Assembly (NCBI GenBank): GCA_032173965.1
Contig: JAVUNC010000004.1
Location: 57,287,501 to 57,351,500 of the forward strand
Length of the DNA stretch: 64,000 bases
Reading direction: 5' to 3'
Source: Sitta carolinensis
Lineage: Eukaryota > Chordata > Aves > Passeriformes > Sittidae
Position numbers and translations under genes: made by a program. The first letter of the stretch is position 1; the number at the start of each line of letters is the position of its first letter. Positions 26,201 to 40,800 of the stretch are shown here, piece after piece. A model generated the notes under the pieces. That model was not told where the DNA came from, did no database searches, and saw only the letters and a program-made list of their open reading frames with translations.

Positions 26201-29200
26201 ATGTATGAGGCTAATTGTTAGGGAATTTTGCCTGATGTCTGGCTGGGAGGTGGTTCTGTCTGGTCATATCTAAAGTAAGCCAGTGTTTCTAAAGATGGGA
26301 TGTCCTGCTGTGAATGTTTTGTGGTTTTGCCATATGAATGCAAATTGTAGGCAACAGGAAATCCTTTAGGAAGGTAAGACTCTGCTACAACTCTCCCACA
26401 AAGCAAACGGCTGCATTCAAGGCTTGTCCCCAGTTAGGATCCCTACTCTGTGGGAGTCTTGGTATTAGATCCCAATCCTAAAAGCTCTACAGTCACTCAA
26501 AAAGAGACACAGAGAGCCTTCTTCACACTGTAAGTATGATATGTATAAATGGAATTTTTCTCATGTGTGTAGTGATTTTTTTTCCACAACTGAGTAGTAC
26601 TAAAATGCATTAGTTTTGTTTAAAGGCTGTCTAAAATTTTTGAGGATCATAGGCTTTTCTCCTTCAAAGAAGTGGTAGTATTAACTAGAGGCACTGGTCT
26701 AATCTTACAGCATTTGGCAAATTTCAGATAGGATATTGAAGGAGCCCCAGTGCTGCTCTTTTCAACCCCACCACAAATATTTTGTGACCTGCTGAAACAG
26801 GCAAAGTATTTAAAGACCCATTCCATTGACAGCTGCTAGCTAGGAAATCCTTGTGGCAGAAAGGAGACGTGACAGAAAGATGACTTTCTTGAATGTGAAG
26901 TCTGTCATGAACTAGTTGCTCATTTCTCTCCTCAGAAATATTGATGAAGAATGTCTTAATTGTATTTAAAATCCATATTTGTTATTAATGATTATTGGTT
27001 AGTTCTGCTGCTTGCCGCCACCCTCTCATTTCAACCTCTTGCAGGAAAAAACTCACACCTGCATCTTTTTATATACCTGGACCCCACTTCTTGGGACTGT
27101 GCTACAATCCTGGAAGGAGGTGGCTTCTTGTGATTTTTGGAGTAATCAGTAGGTGCAAGAAGTTGTATTGGGTGAGTTGTGTTGCAGCACTGAGGTTTCA
27201 GGTTTCATCTTGAAATGGTAAGTTTAGGATCTACAAATAAAAATATTTAGCTTGTTGCAGATTTCCTGTCAATGTTGTGCATTTAGTGAAGTGCTTAGAA
27301 ATTTTTTAAAGTGTTTCATAAGAGAAATGCTGAAGAAAAATAATGCCTGCATTTCACTGGTGAAGAAATCTAATGCTGTTGAGAACCTGAGTTCCTGTGT
27401 TTGTGACAGCTCTTCAGCTCTTACTGAAGATGTGGCTACAACCAGGGTGACAGGGACTGATGGCTTTTCTGAACAGGTCTTATGTTAATGCCCAAAGTTT
27501 TCTAACAATAGAGTTTATTTGCTCTCCAAGTCTTCAGGTGTACTGAAAGTACTGTTTTCTTTGGCCAACACCCAGAGCTGAAGGGCTCATGGTAACATGA
27601 CAAGCTTCATTTGATTTGGAGTAGCAGCAGTGGGAACTCACAGTGCTTTATGCTTCTGGGGAAGTTGCTCTCTACACTGCTTCCAGAAACTTCTGTGTCA
27701 AGTCAGAAAGCTAGACTTTCTGCTGTAGAATCAGAACAGCTGATTCTATATACAACTGGGCCTGTACAATCTTTTGTTGTGACTTAAACTTTTGTATCCT
27801 GTATGGATGCTGTGCATTCATCGCAGACCACAGCTTGCTCATCACTTTAGGCTGGGCTGGAATACCCATTATTAATACAGCAGCTCCAGCCCATTTTGCC
27901 ACACATCTTTCAGACAGATGGAGACATGTGGATATGATTCAGATCATGCCTTTGGAGTAGTTTTGTGGTCTAAATCCAAGTGTCCCAGTGTGTTCCTGTG
28001 CCCTGTGCTACACTGAGCTCTCCTGGCCACCAGGGAGGAACGGTATGACCCTTTCAGAGCTAGCACTGGTCCCAGCTGGGGCTATGTTTGTGTAATCAGG
28101 GTACAGGAGAGTGAGCCAAAACCACCAGAATTGCAACACATTTTTAAGTGCTGAGCCCTGCTATTTGTGAACAGCCTGAAGATAGTGGCGTAGACTTTGT
28201 TTGGATAGAGGTAAATTTTTTTTATGAGCCCTGATGGGCAGGATTTGACTCTGCTTCATACATTTCTTAAGTGCTTTAAAACTGTAGTGTTCTAAATGAA
28301 AATTTTTTTGGGGTTATTTTTAGTTTTTATTTTTTACCTCTTTGTGGATGCTGAGCCTGTATTTAGATTTTCACAATTTTGAAAGAGAGCTGGGCTATTT
28401 GGATAGCTGACTTCTGTGGAAGTTCTTTGTGAACTTTTCCTTGAGAGGTGGGGAAATCAAAGTCTTACTAAGAATAAAAACTATTACACAAGCTTTTTAG
28501 GTTCACAAATTTAAAAGTCATGGAATTACTGCTGTGACTGAAGTGTACAATACCCAAAACCAAGTTTGCACTTACCTATTGTGGGAAAATGTCACAGCAT
28601 TGTTGTCACTTCTGAATACAGACAAATAACTGCCTTTTATAGAATTGTCAGAGTTTATAGGCATATTTACTTTACAGCTACTTTTATAAGTTACCCACAC
28701 CCTTCTCTACATGTGAATAAAAGACTTGGAAAGGCCACACTGATAATGTCATACCAGGAAATCTTTAATGTGAAATAAAGAGAACATCGGTACGAGGGAA
28801 GCTTGCAGGGCAGAAAAATCACACTGAAGATAATGTATGGAGGGAAAAAATACAGGTTTTACTATCCCTTTTTTTAATTTTTAAATTTAAAGAAAAGAAA
28901 TATAGGTTGCCTTTGACATAAACCAACAAATGTGTTTGTAAGCACTGATACACAGAAAGCCTTTCTTGGTTCCAGTTTTATGCCTTTAAAATTCCTCTAA
29001 AATTGAATGCATATTAAAAAGGAGAAAAAATAACCTGAAAACTAAGGAAACAGCCAATCAACCAACAAAACCCCTGAGTCTTGTAGAGCTGAAAATACTG
29101 CCTGTTGACCAGACTTGATCCTGCTTAATCTTCTTCTGCCAAGTTAGACATTCTGGCAAGCTTCCTCAAGTCTGGATGTATTCAAGTACTGTGTTTGGCT

Positions 29201-30821
29201 GACTTAGTTTGTTACTTTGTAAAGATATATGAAAATCCCAGTTCAAACACTGCAGCCTATAGTTGTTTTTACAATCTGTCAAGAAGCACAACTAATTGAT
29301 ATTTCACTTTATACATCAGATATATTTTTTCTACAAGTATGTTATCTATTTGGAAGTAAATTTTCCACTTAAACAAGTTCTGCTACTATGTCTTTTATCT
29401 GAAACACTTCATAGTTTTACAGAATATGTGCTCTTTCTACTGAACAAGTAGAAAGTCACTACAAGTGACTTGGCAAGTCACTAATTTTTTTCCACCTTTT
29501 TTCAAATTAGCAACATCTTCCAGGTCTTGGCTTCTAAGTGTTTTTTTTCATCTGGCTTTAATGCAGAGTCTGTCCCTGCAGAGATGACATCTTTGTTGTA
29601 TTAACTTTGATTTTATGAAGAACCGCAAAACCATTACATATGAGACTTTCTGTATTTGAATACCTTTGATAGTTTGGTCTCTTGTATGAAGTTGAAATTT
29701 AAAATGATAAAAGTAAAACTAATCAAAACTGTGTGGTTTGATTGTGTATGTTAATTGGTCTTTCTTCCAAGTCCAGTGCTCATTTCAGCAGTAATTCTAC
29801 TTGTCAATACATGTATTACCTATTGAATTTGGTGTATGAAGAAAAGTGGGATTTTCATCTTCAAATAAGTCTTATGGACTTCCTGATGAAAAGAATTAAC
29901 ACTGAATCTGCACCTGTTAGAAAGGTGTCTAGAAGTTTCTAAAGCTGGGAAGTAGGTGTCTGAGCCCATCCCCTGCAAAATGTGGTCTTTGGAAGCTGAA
30001 GACCTGAATTGCAAAGGTTTTGTTTCTGGCGTCTTGTACTGTTTAGAAAGAGATTTAGTCTTTTAAGCAAGAACTTATATTGTAGAATCAACCATGACAA
30101 AAAGATTTTTATCCCTAATTGTGCCATCAGTTCAATCTTGTTTCTAGACTGAACATGTCCGTGTGTTTAGCTTAAACCATTAAACTTCTGTTTGAAGAAA
30201 TGGTTGTGACCTTCAGACAGGTACCTCTTGGCAGTGTAAATGGAACAGATTGAGCTTCTTTTGCCTGTTGTTACAGTGTAGGATTTCTGACAGTATATGT
30301 TTCTCATGCCTTCTTTTGCGGTCTTTACAATGCTTGGATGTTCTTTTTGAAATGTATGAGCTAGAGCTTGAGTGCATTAAATCCTGCACATCATTTTATT
30401 TGTCTAGAAGGCATTTTTTTCCCTCTTCCCATGATAAAGATGCTTAGGATTATCAATAGGGAAAACTGGTCCCCCAGCCATTTGGAATGAAAGTGTACAG
30501 GCAGAAACTTGATGAGATGGAATATTGCTCTGTTCCTAAGATGATGTGAAAGGCTTTACTGTAAGAAAGGTACTGTCTCATTAGTAGACTACACAGGGTT
30601 AAACTTAGGCACAGAAACAAGCCAAAAGTTGATTTTCTTCATTTATTTCTCACAAGAAATCCACTTGGAACAGCAGTCCTTGTAATTGATGCAGATGTTC
30701 GGAATTCTTTTCTGCTGACATGGAATAAAGGCTAATCCAGGTCAGTCAGTACCTTGTAATTAATGCACATTCTTTTCCCTTTTTCTTTTTTAATCTCTCG
30801 TTCAATTTATTTCCTTTTTCT

Positions 30822-30824
<3 letters not shown>

Positions 30825-30874
<50 letters not shown>
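30825..30874. repeat. (T)50 homopolymer
   Basis: This is an uninterrupted run of 50 T inside a wider pyrimidine-rich tract (about 30,776-30,893). It is the longest homopolymer in the window. No retrocopy was recognised next to it. Confidence 0.95.
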
Positions 30875-30880
<6 letters not shown>

Positions 30881-33230
30881 CTATTCTTTTTTCTCTGAAC
30901 CATGGAGCAATCCCTGGTTTAAATCTCTGAGCTAGTCCAAAATTATAATAAAAGTTTTGAATGGCATGCAGGTTGCAGAGTAAACTATGCTAAACTACGA
31001 AATAACAGAGCCATTTTTACAGATAATTTTTAAATCCAGGAAAAAAATTTACATTTTTAAATTTTTGTAATGTTCTTCCCTGCATATCTTGGTATCGTGA
31101 GTTTGCAGAGAAGCAGTACCTTATATTATCATATAATAGTGCAGGGTGCTGGAAGGGTTAAACAGAAAGGAAGATAAAAGCTGCTTTGAGCTCACTTTGT
31201 TGCCTTGAACTTTGGATGCTGTTGAATATAGCAGTCATCTGTGATCACAGGTATCTTAGCAGCTGTACAATCAAAAACTGTAAATGTCCAGATAGGAAAT
31301 GATCCAGTAATTAGGGGAAACAGTATTGATGACTTCAAGTCACTTTCGTTCTTAAATCACACAGTTGTAGCTGTTAGACTTTATCCTGTGATCTTTTCTC
31401 AGTACCTTGGCAGAGTACTTGAAAACCCTGATAATCAGATTGGCTGAGAGTTAGAAAGGAGAGAAGGATTGGGACTGCTTTTTGTAGCTCCTTGCCAAAG
31501 AAGCACCTCCTGATTGAGAGGTGTTGTTGCTTAAGTAGACTGGAAGGAAGCTGAGAGCTGGTCTCTCCCTACCTGGATGCCCACCTTTCTTTGTGTGTGC
31601 TGTACTGCAGATCTTAATAAATACATGGGAGGGCTCTAGGGTGGTTCTGTGTATGTGCCACTGAAGTCTAAACACTAACCAAAGCTTGAAAAAGAGCTCA
31701 GATTTTTAACTTGGATAGGTTTCAGAACTAAGGGGGAAAAAAAAAAATCTGTGGCCTATTTACCAAACAAATGGGAAATATGTTTTTAGATCCTGTGTGT
31801 AATACAGCCCTGAATGTTGGAGGTTTTGTGGGTTTTTTTCTTTCCTAGTTTTTTTCCTACCAGAAGAACATTATGAAACATTGAAAAGTGAAATGGATTT
31901 GTTTAAAACAAAGTGGGATTTTGAAATTTAGGCTCAGGAGTCATCAATGAAGGATTTCCTAAAAGTTGTATAAGAGAACCCTGTGTTCAGAAACAAAACA
32001 AAAAAAAATCCCCTACCTCTCCTATGATGTTGAGTAGTTGCTTAGTTATCTACATATGTGCACACAATATTATCTGCTTTTTCAAAGTAGTCAAGTGTGG
32101 TTTTGTGTGTTATGTCTACTAACCTTGTGCATGTGACTCGAGATCAAAATAATGACGTACAAATTTGATTGTTGGCATGGTCCTATTTATGACTTATGTT
32201 ACTGAGGAATCCCTTGTCACCACTTCAGATTCTCACAAGAGATTACTCTTGCTAAAATGCCAAGAGTCCTCTTTATCAGTACTGAATACTGAAAATAGCA
32301 TAGTGTCAAACAGCCTGGTGCAGAAGAAATTGAATTATACAGTGATTCACTGGCTTTATTTGCCACTGTGGTAAATAAACTGATGCACAGCTTATAGTTA
32401 AAACTTCTAAGGATGCTGCATTTAATGCTAATTCTCTGCTTAGAATATGTCCCTTTTGAGACACTAGTATGTTCTGGGGAGGTGACTGATCTAGGCTGAT
32501 TTATGGACTGCCAGCTTTGAGAACAACAAAAAAAATCCCTGAAGAAACTACGTCCTGAAGCAAACACAGAGACACAGAGAGACAAAATCTTTCTATTTTG
32601 GGTCATAGGTGTTCAGCTCACAGTCTAATTTACTGTGCTGTGTCCTTGTAACTACAGAGTAACTGTGATTAGTATCACAGAATAGTCTTCTGAAGTTTAT
32701 TCAGTGTGTTTAAGATACTGTGAGATCTTCATGTCAAGATGTCATAGCAATATTTTGTGTTTAAATCAGATGTGGGGATGGAATGTCTGGAAAGCTTGCA
32801 TGTATTTTGAATGCCATTCCTCTGCTTAAAAACCAGAATAGATTAGTTTTGAAACACCTCCTGTAAACTATGCTGCCAATTCTAATATTAGCATAGAAAA
32901 GACATGACTTTAAAGTCCTTATTGAATCATAAACCAGTATATTTGGGCTTCAGTACTACGAAGTTCTCAGAACAAGACATTAAGCAAATGAGTAACTTTA
33001 AAGGATGCATAAATATGGAGAAGTTTGCATGCTCATTGCTAAGTACTCACATTAAAATTTCCACCTTGCAGGAAAAGAGCTATGATTTCATTATACAGCT
33101 AAGCAGATTTATCAATAGTACCATAAGAGGGAACAGTCCCTGTCTCTAGTTACATATTCGCTTACCTCTGCTTGCTCTCACCCAGCATGCAAACCACAAT
33201 GTTTCAGGAGCAAGACCAGCAGGAATGTAA

Positions 33231-33281
33231 TTTTTTTTTTCATTCGAGTTTTTTTTTTTGGGTGTTGTTTTTTTTTTTTTT
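33231..33281. repeat. Interrupted poly(T) tract
   Basis: Three T runs of 10-14 bases are separated by cattcgag and gggtgttg. Confidence 0.85.
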
Positions 33282-34876
33282 GCGTGTGAACTGATTATCC
33301 CTGAGCTCACTTACCATTGGGCTTTGCTGCTAAACATCCATGTTAGTTTTAAATACTTTGCAGGGTAAATGATACTTTGTGCAGTGGATTTTCCCAGCTT
33401 TATGAAATGTGAAGGTTTAATTCAACATTATTCAGGCTTTAGTAAGGTGTTCTGCTTCATGCATGCTGAAAAAGCGACTGTAACTCATTTTCCCTTCTCT
33501 CTGGTGTTAACTCTGTGCTAATGAAATAATGGAACTTCTGGACTCAAGCAATAAAAACATTACTTCTGAAGCAGATGAGGGACTGTTTCTCATCCAGCCA
33601 GGGCAATTTGATACTTTTAATGCCAAGTTGGGAAAGGATGTAATTGATAGCTTTACACAGAGCAACAGGCACAGCTTGCAGAGGGAAAGTGGCGTTTTTG
33701 TTGGCTCTGGGACGAGACTTTGAAATCTGGGTCTGTTTATTTCCTTGCCTGTAATATTTAAACAAGTCCCTGACTTGCCTAAGGAACCTGATAGGAACTT
33801 GACAGTGTTCTAGGCAACCTGAAGGGAAGAAATTAACCTGTCATCTCAGGGGAATTTTCTCTTTTCTTTCTCTCCTCCATGGTTAGTACTTAATAATTGT
33901 TTCACTCTGCCTACCACCCTTCTTTGTTCCTATAGTCCCAGATCTTATCCTAAGGCAAAAAAGATGCTGCTGACAATCATATTTTTATAAAGTAATAACT
34001 ATCCACTGCTGTAAGGCTCATTAATGCCTACTTGCTCGTTTTGTTACAGGGGATAGTTGTTTGCAGCTGGAAGGATTTAAGTTCTGACTGGGACAGAAAA
34101 CTGAGGCACAGGAGCTGGCTCTTTTTCAGGTGAAGCTTCACCCATACTGTAGCACAACAAGCTGGTTGGCAGATTTTGTTGAGAGATTAAATGACAATGA
34201 TTGTTACAAAAAGGTGGTTATCATATAAAAATATAATCTTTAAAATATTTTTACGGTGATAAGAGGATACTACAGCTCTCAAACTCTCACAGGTCTTTTC
34301 CACTCAAAGGGAAGAAGCATCATGGTTCTAGAATTCAGGAGTATATCTCTACTGAACTGCAGGTTACAATCTAAAACAAAAAGCATGAAACATACTCTTT
34401 AAAAAAAATTAAAATCTCAATGTCATGACCAGGAGAAATGCAAGTGTCATTTTACTGACAGATTAAACTGTCCCAGTTTGGAAGGCTGAATGTGCACATA
34501 AACACCAGGAAGAATAAAAAAGTATCTAGGGGTTTCCTCTAAAACTGCATCCCTTAAGGGTAGATGAAAGGAGACCTTATCCTTACTTGAAGGATTGGAA
34601 AATGACATAGAAAAATGGATTTGCCTGGGAAATACACCACAAATGTCTGTGCTTTCCAGAAGTGCTAATTTCCAAAATCCTGGGATTATATTTACCAATG
34701 ATTTGGTATAATTACTTGGTTGCATTTAGAATGCAATGCCCAGACTAGCTTATTCTTTGTACAATGATATTTAAATACAGCCTGTGATTATGATCTCTGC
34801 TCTCCAAATCTCTAATCTATCTGAAGGAGAGCAAACAGGAGCTCTGATTTTAAGGTGTGTTTTTGGTGGGTTTTAA

Positions 34877-34892
34877 TTTTTTTTTTTTTTTT
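34877..34892. repeat. (T)16 homopolymer
   Basis: A run of 16 T inside the intron. Confidence 0.85.
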
Positions 34893-37800
34893 CAATATTT
34901 GCTCAGTGGTTGGTATAATCCTGTTTAAAAGGGTTTCTTTGCTTATTGGGCATGCTCTGTCTGGCAGCCATTGTTTCATCCCTCATTCATAACTGAGTAA
35001 CTTAATACTGAAATCAAACAAGTTGGAGTTTCAAACCCAGACAAGGTTTTTTGTTATCCCATTTTCATTTTGTTTTGTGCAAACAGCTAGTACTTTTGTG
35101 GGCTGTTCTGCAGCTAGTGTCACATTGAAAACATTTGAAGCCAGTTTTTGTACAGAGTAAACATCCTGTGGTTAGAAGGTCTTAATTAGCTCAGGTGCCT
35201 TTACTGCTGGCATATACCTCCTTATCTTGAAAGTAGTGTCCACCAGCTAATCCTTTATTTATGCTGAGCTTTGGAATTTACCTTGAAATGCTTTTTTGTA
35301 ACCTCTCCCACTATAAATGGGAAGCGAACAAAGTGTCAGGTAAACAATGAAATCACTGGTAAGCAAATTGGTAGTACACATGAATGTAAATTTCTTCTCA
35401 CTGGTGGCAGGTTGGATGCCTGTGCTTAACCTCAGAAAGAGTGCCAGTGATGTGCTTATGCCTGTGATATGGTTTGTTACCTTTTGTTGTACCATTTTAC
35501 AAAGGAATCTTTTACTTTTGTTTATACGTGGGAGGACTGAATTTGTTAATCAAATGTCCAAGGCTATGTTTTCAGTGCTTAGAAGGAGGGAATTGTTCAA
35601 TGACAATGGCTAATTTGCGATAGCAATCGCAATGTGAAATCCTAGTGGGCACTTGGATCTCTTCTTCTAAAGCAAGCTGATATCATGGTGTATTCTACAA
35701 TTCAGCATGAACAAAATGGGAGCCTATTTCCATTTTACCATGATGGAACTAACTCAACTTCACACCCTTGGTAAAAAAAGGTATCATTTTAGTTTGGTTT
35801 TGGTAAATTCTTAGCCCCATTGTGAAATGGTCTTTCTGATTACAGGATTAAAGGTAATCCTAGAGATTCCTGATAGTGGTGGCTGAAAAAGAAAATCTGT
35901 AAAACCATTGTATTCTGTTTCTCAGGTTTCTGGTTCTATAATAGTATATGATTGCACTGACAACTGGTTAATTGAGAGTATCCCATCACAGGAGGAGAAC
36001 AAGGAGTATGGCAGAAGTTAATGCTTTCTCCTGTCCCATATTGAGAGAAGGGTAGTAGTGTAGGGAAGTTGAATTTGGCAGAAGTAAAAAAATCATAATT
36101 TCAGCTTGACTCTACTCTGCATAGTAAAAGAAGCTTGTAGACATCATACCTGATGTCTTTTTTGTTTTAACCCAAATCCAGGTAGTTTGCCATTGTATAT
36201 TAGGTCACAGTGTAGACCTTCCTTACTAGAAGAAAATAAATTCTGATCTGTTTTGGAGGTTGTTTTGTTGCTCTTATTTAAGATACTGCAGCAACAGCAT
36301 AATTACTGTTAATCTATAATGGAGTAAACTGGGCTAGACTAAGATGATATATCTCCCAATGGAGGGTGTTTGCCTCTGTTTTTTCTCTAATACTCCCTGC
36401 ATTTAGGCTCTGAAGGAAGGATTACATATGCCCATAGTTGAAAACTTCTTTGAGCTTTAGGGGAAGTTAGTGGGAATGGACCCTCAAGCAGGTGTCATGG
36501 CCATGGGCACAGGTGTTTGCACTGAAAGTGATCACCCAGGCTCCAGCTGGCAGAAGAGTTCAAGAAAAATGCTGGTTTAGACCTAATAAAAGCAAGTGCT
36601 CATGAACATGTTATTTCTACTGTGAGTTTAACATGTAATGATAATACAGAATATGCCTGCTCAGAGGCATTTAACTCAGAATTCAGGACTGACTTGTTCA
36701 AATCAAAGGGGGAACTCAACCAAAGTACTCACTCAGATTTTGAGAGCTCAACTTTTAATTTTTTTTTGGTGATTATTATTTTTACTTTTTTTTAGAATGT
36801 AACAATCTGCACATTTGAATGTAATGCTGATCCTTCTCATAAGACTTTAAGAGTGAACAGGTTCCAGGGGAAAATTGAAAGCATAATAGCTTTTGATATC
36901 CAGTCTCTTGTGGAATGGAGTTGGATCTTTGTTTTTTATCAGAGAAAGGGTCATAACCTCATCAAGCATTCCCTCCCTTCCTCATGACTCCCCAAAGGTG
37001 CAGTACTCTTAATTGCTTTTGGCAGATAAAAGCTATGAGGAAGTCGGGGAATATGTTTTATTTTATGTTACTGTTATTAGTCTGAACTAGTTCTTAATCT
37101 AAGATTACAAAGACATTGTTTATAAGGCTATATCTACTGCAGTTTCTGTTTCTACTCCTCTAGGTTATATAAGGCAAACAGTAATAAATCTTAGATCCTT
37201 AACTTACTGAAAATTAAAAATGTTGTAAATGCTTAAAATTCAACTCTTGCCTCTTTCTTTACAAAATCATTGAGCTTCTCTGCATGTTAGCGGGATATAA
37301 TGATTGTATCTATAGTCCATATACAACACCAACTATCTTTCATATATTTATACTTGCTAGATCTATGTAAGAATAAATCATGAGGTGACATGAGGTGTTT
37401 CTAATCAATATAGCCAGTGAACTGAAATGCAAAACCTTGCCTAATTAGCGTTTGATCCTATTTTTGTGAAAAGACTTCTAAATCATACTATCAAGGCAGC
37501 AAATAATGTATATTGTATGCTAAGATTCTTTATCTAGACTATACTGACAGTGTATGTTTTATTCAGCATTAAATATCATCCAGCAGTGATGGTGGGGACT
37601 TGGTGGTCCCATGGCTGTTCCTCCTTTAAGCTGAGTAATGTTAAAAGAGCTGGTAGCCCTTCTGCTGCTACATTTGCACCAGGATGTTGTCCGTGCCTGC
37701 TCAGAAATCAATAGCTAAGATGGTTATGTGACTGCATCTGTCCTTTCCTTAGTGTGTCTGTCAGTGCTGCCTTTAATGTAGTGGTCTCTGGCCTTTTTAT

Positions 37801-40800
37801 TTGTTTTAGGGAATCCTTTTTGCATTTTCACTCTAACATTACTCTGTAAAAATACATATTTACAAAAAAAACCCCTAAAAGTTCTCTGTGGAATAATACA
37901 CTCCACAACAGAGCTGTGACATTGTCACAGTCTAGGCAGGTTTTGTAATTGTGATGGAAGAGCTTTTAATAAAAAACTAAACAAAAAAGAGTAGGAAATG
38001 CTTTGAGTAAATTCATGGACATATAACTAAGTAAGAGATGTTTAATATTTAAGTGAGGAATTCTGCTTAAGAGGACAAGTGAGAAGGTGCTCTGACCTTC
38101 ATTCTTTGCTCAGAAGAACAAAGTTAAGCATATGTGATAAAGATAAAAATGCACATTGCTGTTTGGTGAATTGGGGCCACTATTAATATTTGAATGTGGT
38201 GGCCAAAGCCAAGCCCATAAAAATGTGAAACTTGAAATCAAATCAAATGTTACCTGAGAGAGTAATACTTTTTGATATATGGCAGCTGAGAATCAAACCC
38301 TACTTTCTTCAAATTCTCCATGTGTATTAGGAAGGTGCATGAAATGTATCAAATAACTTTGTTTTGAACAAGTGTGATTTAAAAATTCCAAATTCTTGGA
38401 TGCTGATTACAGTAATGAAGGGAACAAATCTGTTCCTGATCATACAGAAAAGAGCTGAAAAGACAAACACTGTTCTTACTCGTGAATTTTTCTTCAGGAA
38501 GATGTAGCTCATTTGCTTAGTGCTGCCTAAGGGAGGGAGCTGGAAGACGATTAAATTAGTTTTCTGTTTGTTTGCTCTGAGGCTTCAAGTGTTATCATTG
38601 GCTTGAGATTATTTTTCTTTTTTGATCAAAGTTAGGTGCAGAACTGCAAAGTTAAAAATTGTTATGCTGTTGATGAGAAACAAGCTGCCTCCTTTGCTTC
38701 TTCCTCTTTGCTCTCCCATCTCCTGTCTCCCCCATCCAGCCCTAAAACTTTCAATAATTACTTGGATGATTGAAATTATGGAAATCTTCCCAGCGGTCCA
38801 GACCTGCCAGGACTAATTAAATCTCAGGATATGTCAGCCTTTTCAATTTAAAATTAAGCTTTGTAATGCCTATCTAAAGACCTGATTTTCTTATCTCTAG
38901 GGGCCCTGATCACTTCTTACTTTAATATGATTTCTAGGGAGCAAAAATACTTTAATTCACACAGCTGAAGTTTGAAAAGAATTAATGGAAAACCTTCATT
39001 AGTTAGTCTCTTTCCTCTTTTCTCATTTGCAGCTTCCTTGTTGCAAAATTTGGTCAGGACACATGAAAGAAGGGACAGGTAGTTTCCCTGAAGCTTAAAT
39101 GAGCACGCTGTTGGCCCCCACCCATAAAGTATTTTACTTAGGTTTATGGGGTGTATTTTAGTAAATGCTGGGAAGCATGTAGCTGCTGATGTGATAAAAG
39201 TTAGTTTCTGGAAAATATAGTGAGCCTTCTTTTGAATTTTTTGCTTGGCATGCACGTAGCTGTTTGAGAAATACTGATGGAGCATTCAGTTGTAGTTGTT
39301 ATTCAGCTTAGCACTTATTCAGTGTATGTATTGACCTCCAATACAGCTAGAACTTATCTCTTAATGCCAAGGTAACTTCACCTTAATATTTTGACTCTTT
39401 ATGAACACTTTACGATGGGATGCATTGTACTACTGATAATACAAGCTGTAGTGAATACAGCCAGTGATAATGAGCAATAGGCGTTTTAGAATATGTGGTA
39501 ATTGCACATCTGGCATGCCCTGCCCTTTGAACAGCTAATTGATACTTCTAGGACCTAAACTCTTGCACTCTTTAAGGGCTTGAGTTGACTGTTTAAATGT
39601 CAGTGAGGGTTCCTTATTATGCACAGTGCTCTACCCTTTGCTTCTCTACTAGTGTTATGTATCTGTGAAACTAACCTCATGCAATTAGCATGAGTGTGGC
39701 TTTGCTAGCAAGTGGTACCATATACCATAGATGTTTTTGTTCACAATAATCTTAGAAAAAAGAAAGACTCTTTCTTGCTTACATAGCTGTATGGCAGTAG
39801 TGTTTTCTCTCTTTTCCTGTTTCCGCTCTTTCTCAAGATTTGCAGGCTTTCCGTTTTGGATTAGGAAAAAGCAGTATTTACAGAAATTATTAATTGAATC
39901 CCTCAAAACAAACAAAATGGAAAACAACTCTCTGTCTCTCCATGACTGCGTTTGAATAGGAGAAAATTTAGTATTCGTGCACACCATGGAAAAGAGGTTA
40001 GGCTGATACATTTTATTCTGTATTCAGTAAAGGGATGTCCACTGTGGCTTGGGTGCTGCTTGATGACTTCAGTAATTTAACCATGTGTCTAGAAGAGAGA
40101 ATAAAGAAAGAGATGTTGTACATGTAAAGGTGTGCACTTAAGAGGTTTGATAAGGTTCTGCTTTCGTCCTTAAATTATTATACTTAATTTAATATACAAC
40201 TAATTTCTTTTGGCAGAAAATAGAATTTTTCTTCCCATTTCTCTTGCCACATTATCTGAGTCTAGGTTGGTGATGTGGTAAGTGCATGTGGTGGGGATGT
40301 TACTGTTTTAAAAAGTCTTTTCTGACAGTCTTTTCTGAAGTCTGTACAAGGAGTTTGAGTCCTAAACTTAGTGCAAATTTATCAAGCAGCATTTCCCAGA
40401 CAGCTTATGGAAAGCAGTCCTGGAGGACTCCCAAGCTTAAATAACTGAAAGATACTGCTTGCTGTGCCTGCAGCTCTCTGGAATTGGAATGTAAAGCTGG
40501 CAGTGGAATAAACACACTCCCCGAGGAGGCTGAAGAAGCTGCAGAGGAGCAGAGAGGGAAAAAGAACTTTCCCGAAGGAATGAAATACACGCTTGCTTTT
40601 TTGTTTTTTTTTTTTAAGCCTTATTCCTCTTTGAGGCCTGCAGTGGTGGCAGGTGTCCAGCTCAGTATCAAAACTGCGGTTTTAAAATTGGAATGAAAGG
40701 ATGGCTTTTAGCCACTCGTTAATCCTGTGCTGAAGGTCTCCAGGAGAGTAACCAGCTACTCAGCTTCACAAGTGCACAAGTAATCCCGGCAGGGTGGGGT

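Noticed and set aside
33529..33723. 64-codon plus-strand open frame starting MELLDSSNKN with balanced composition
   Set aside because: No splice structure, no recognised family, and the length is common by chance.
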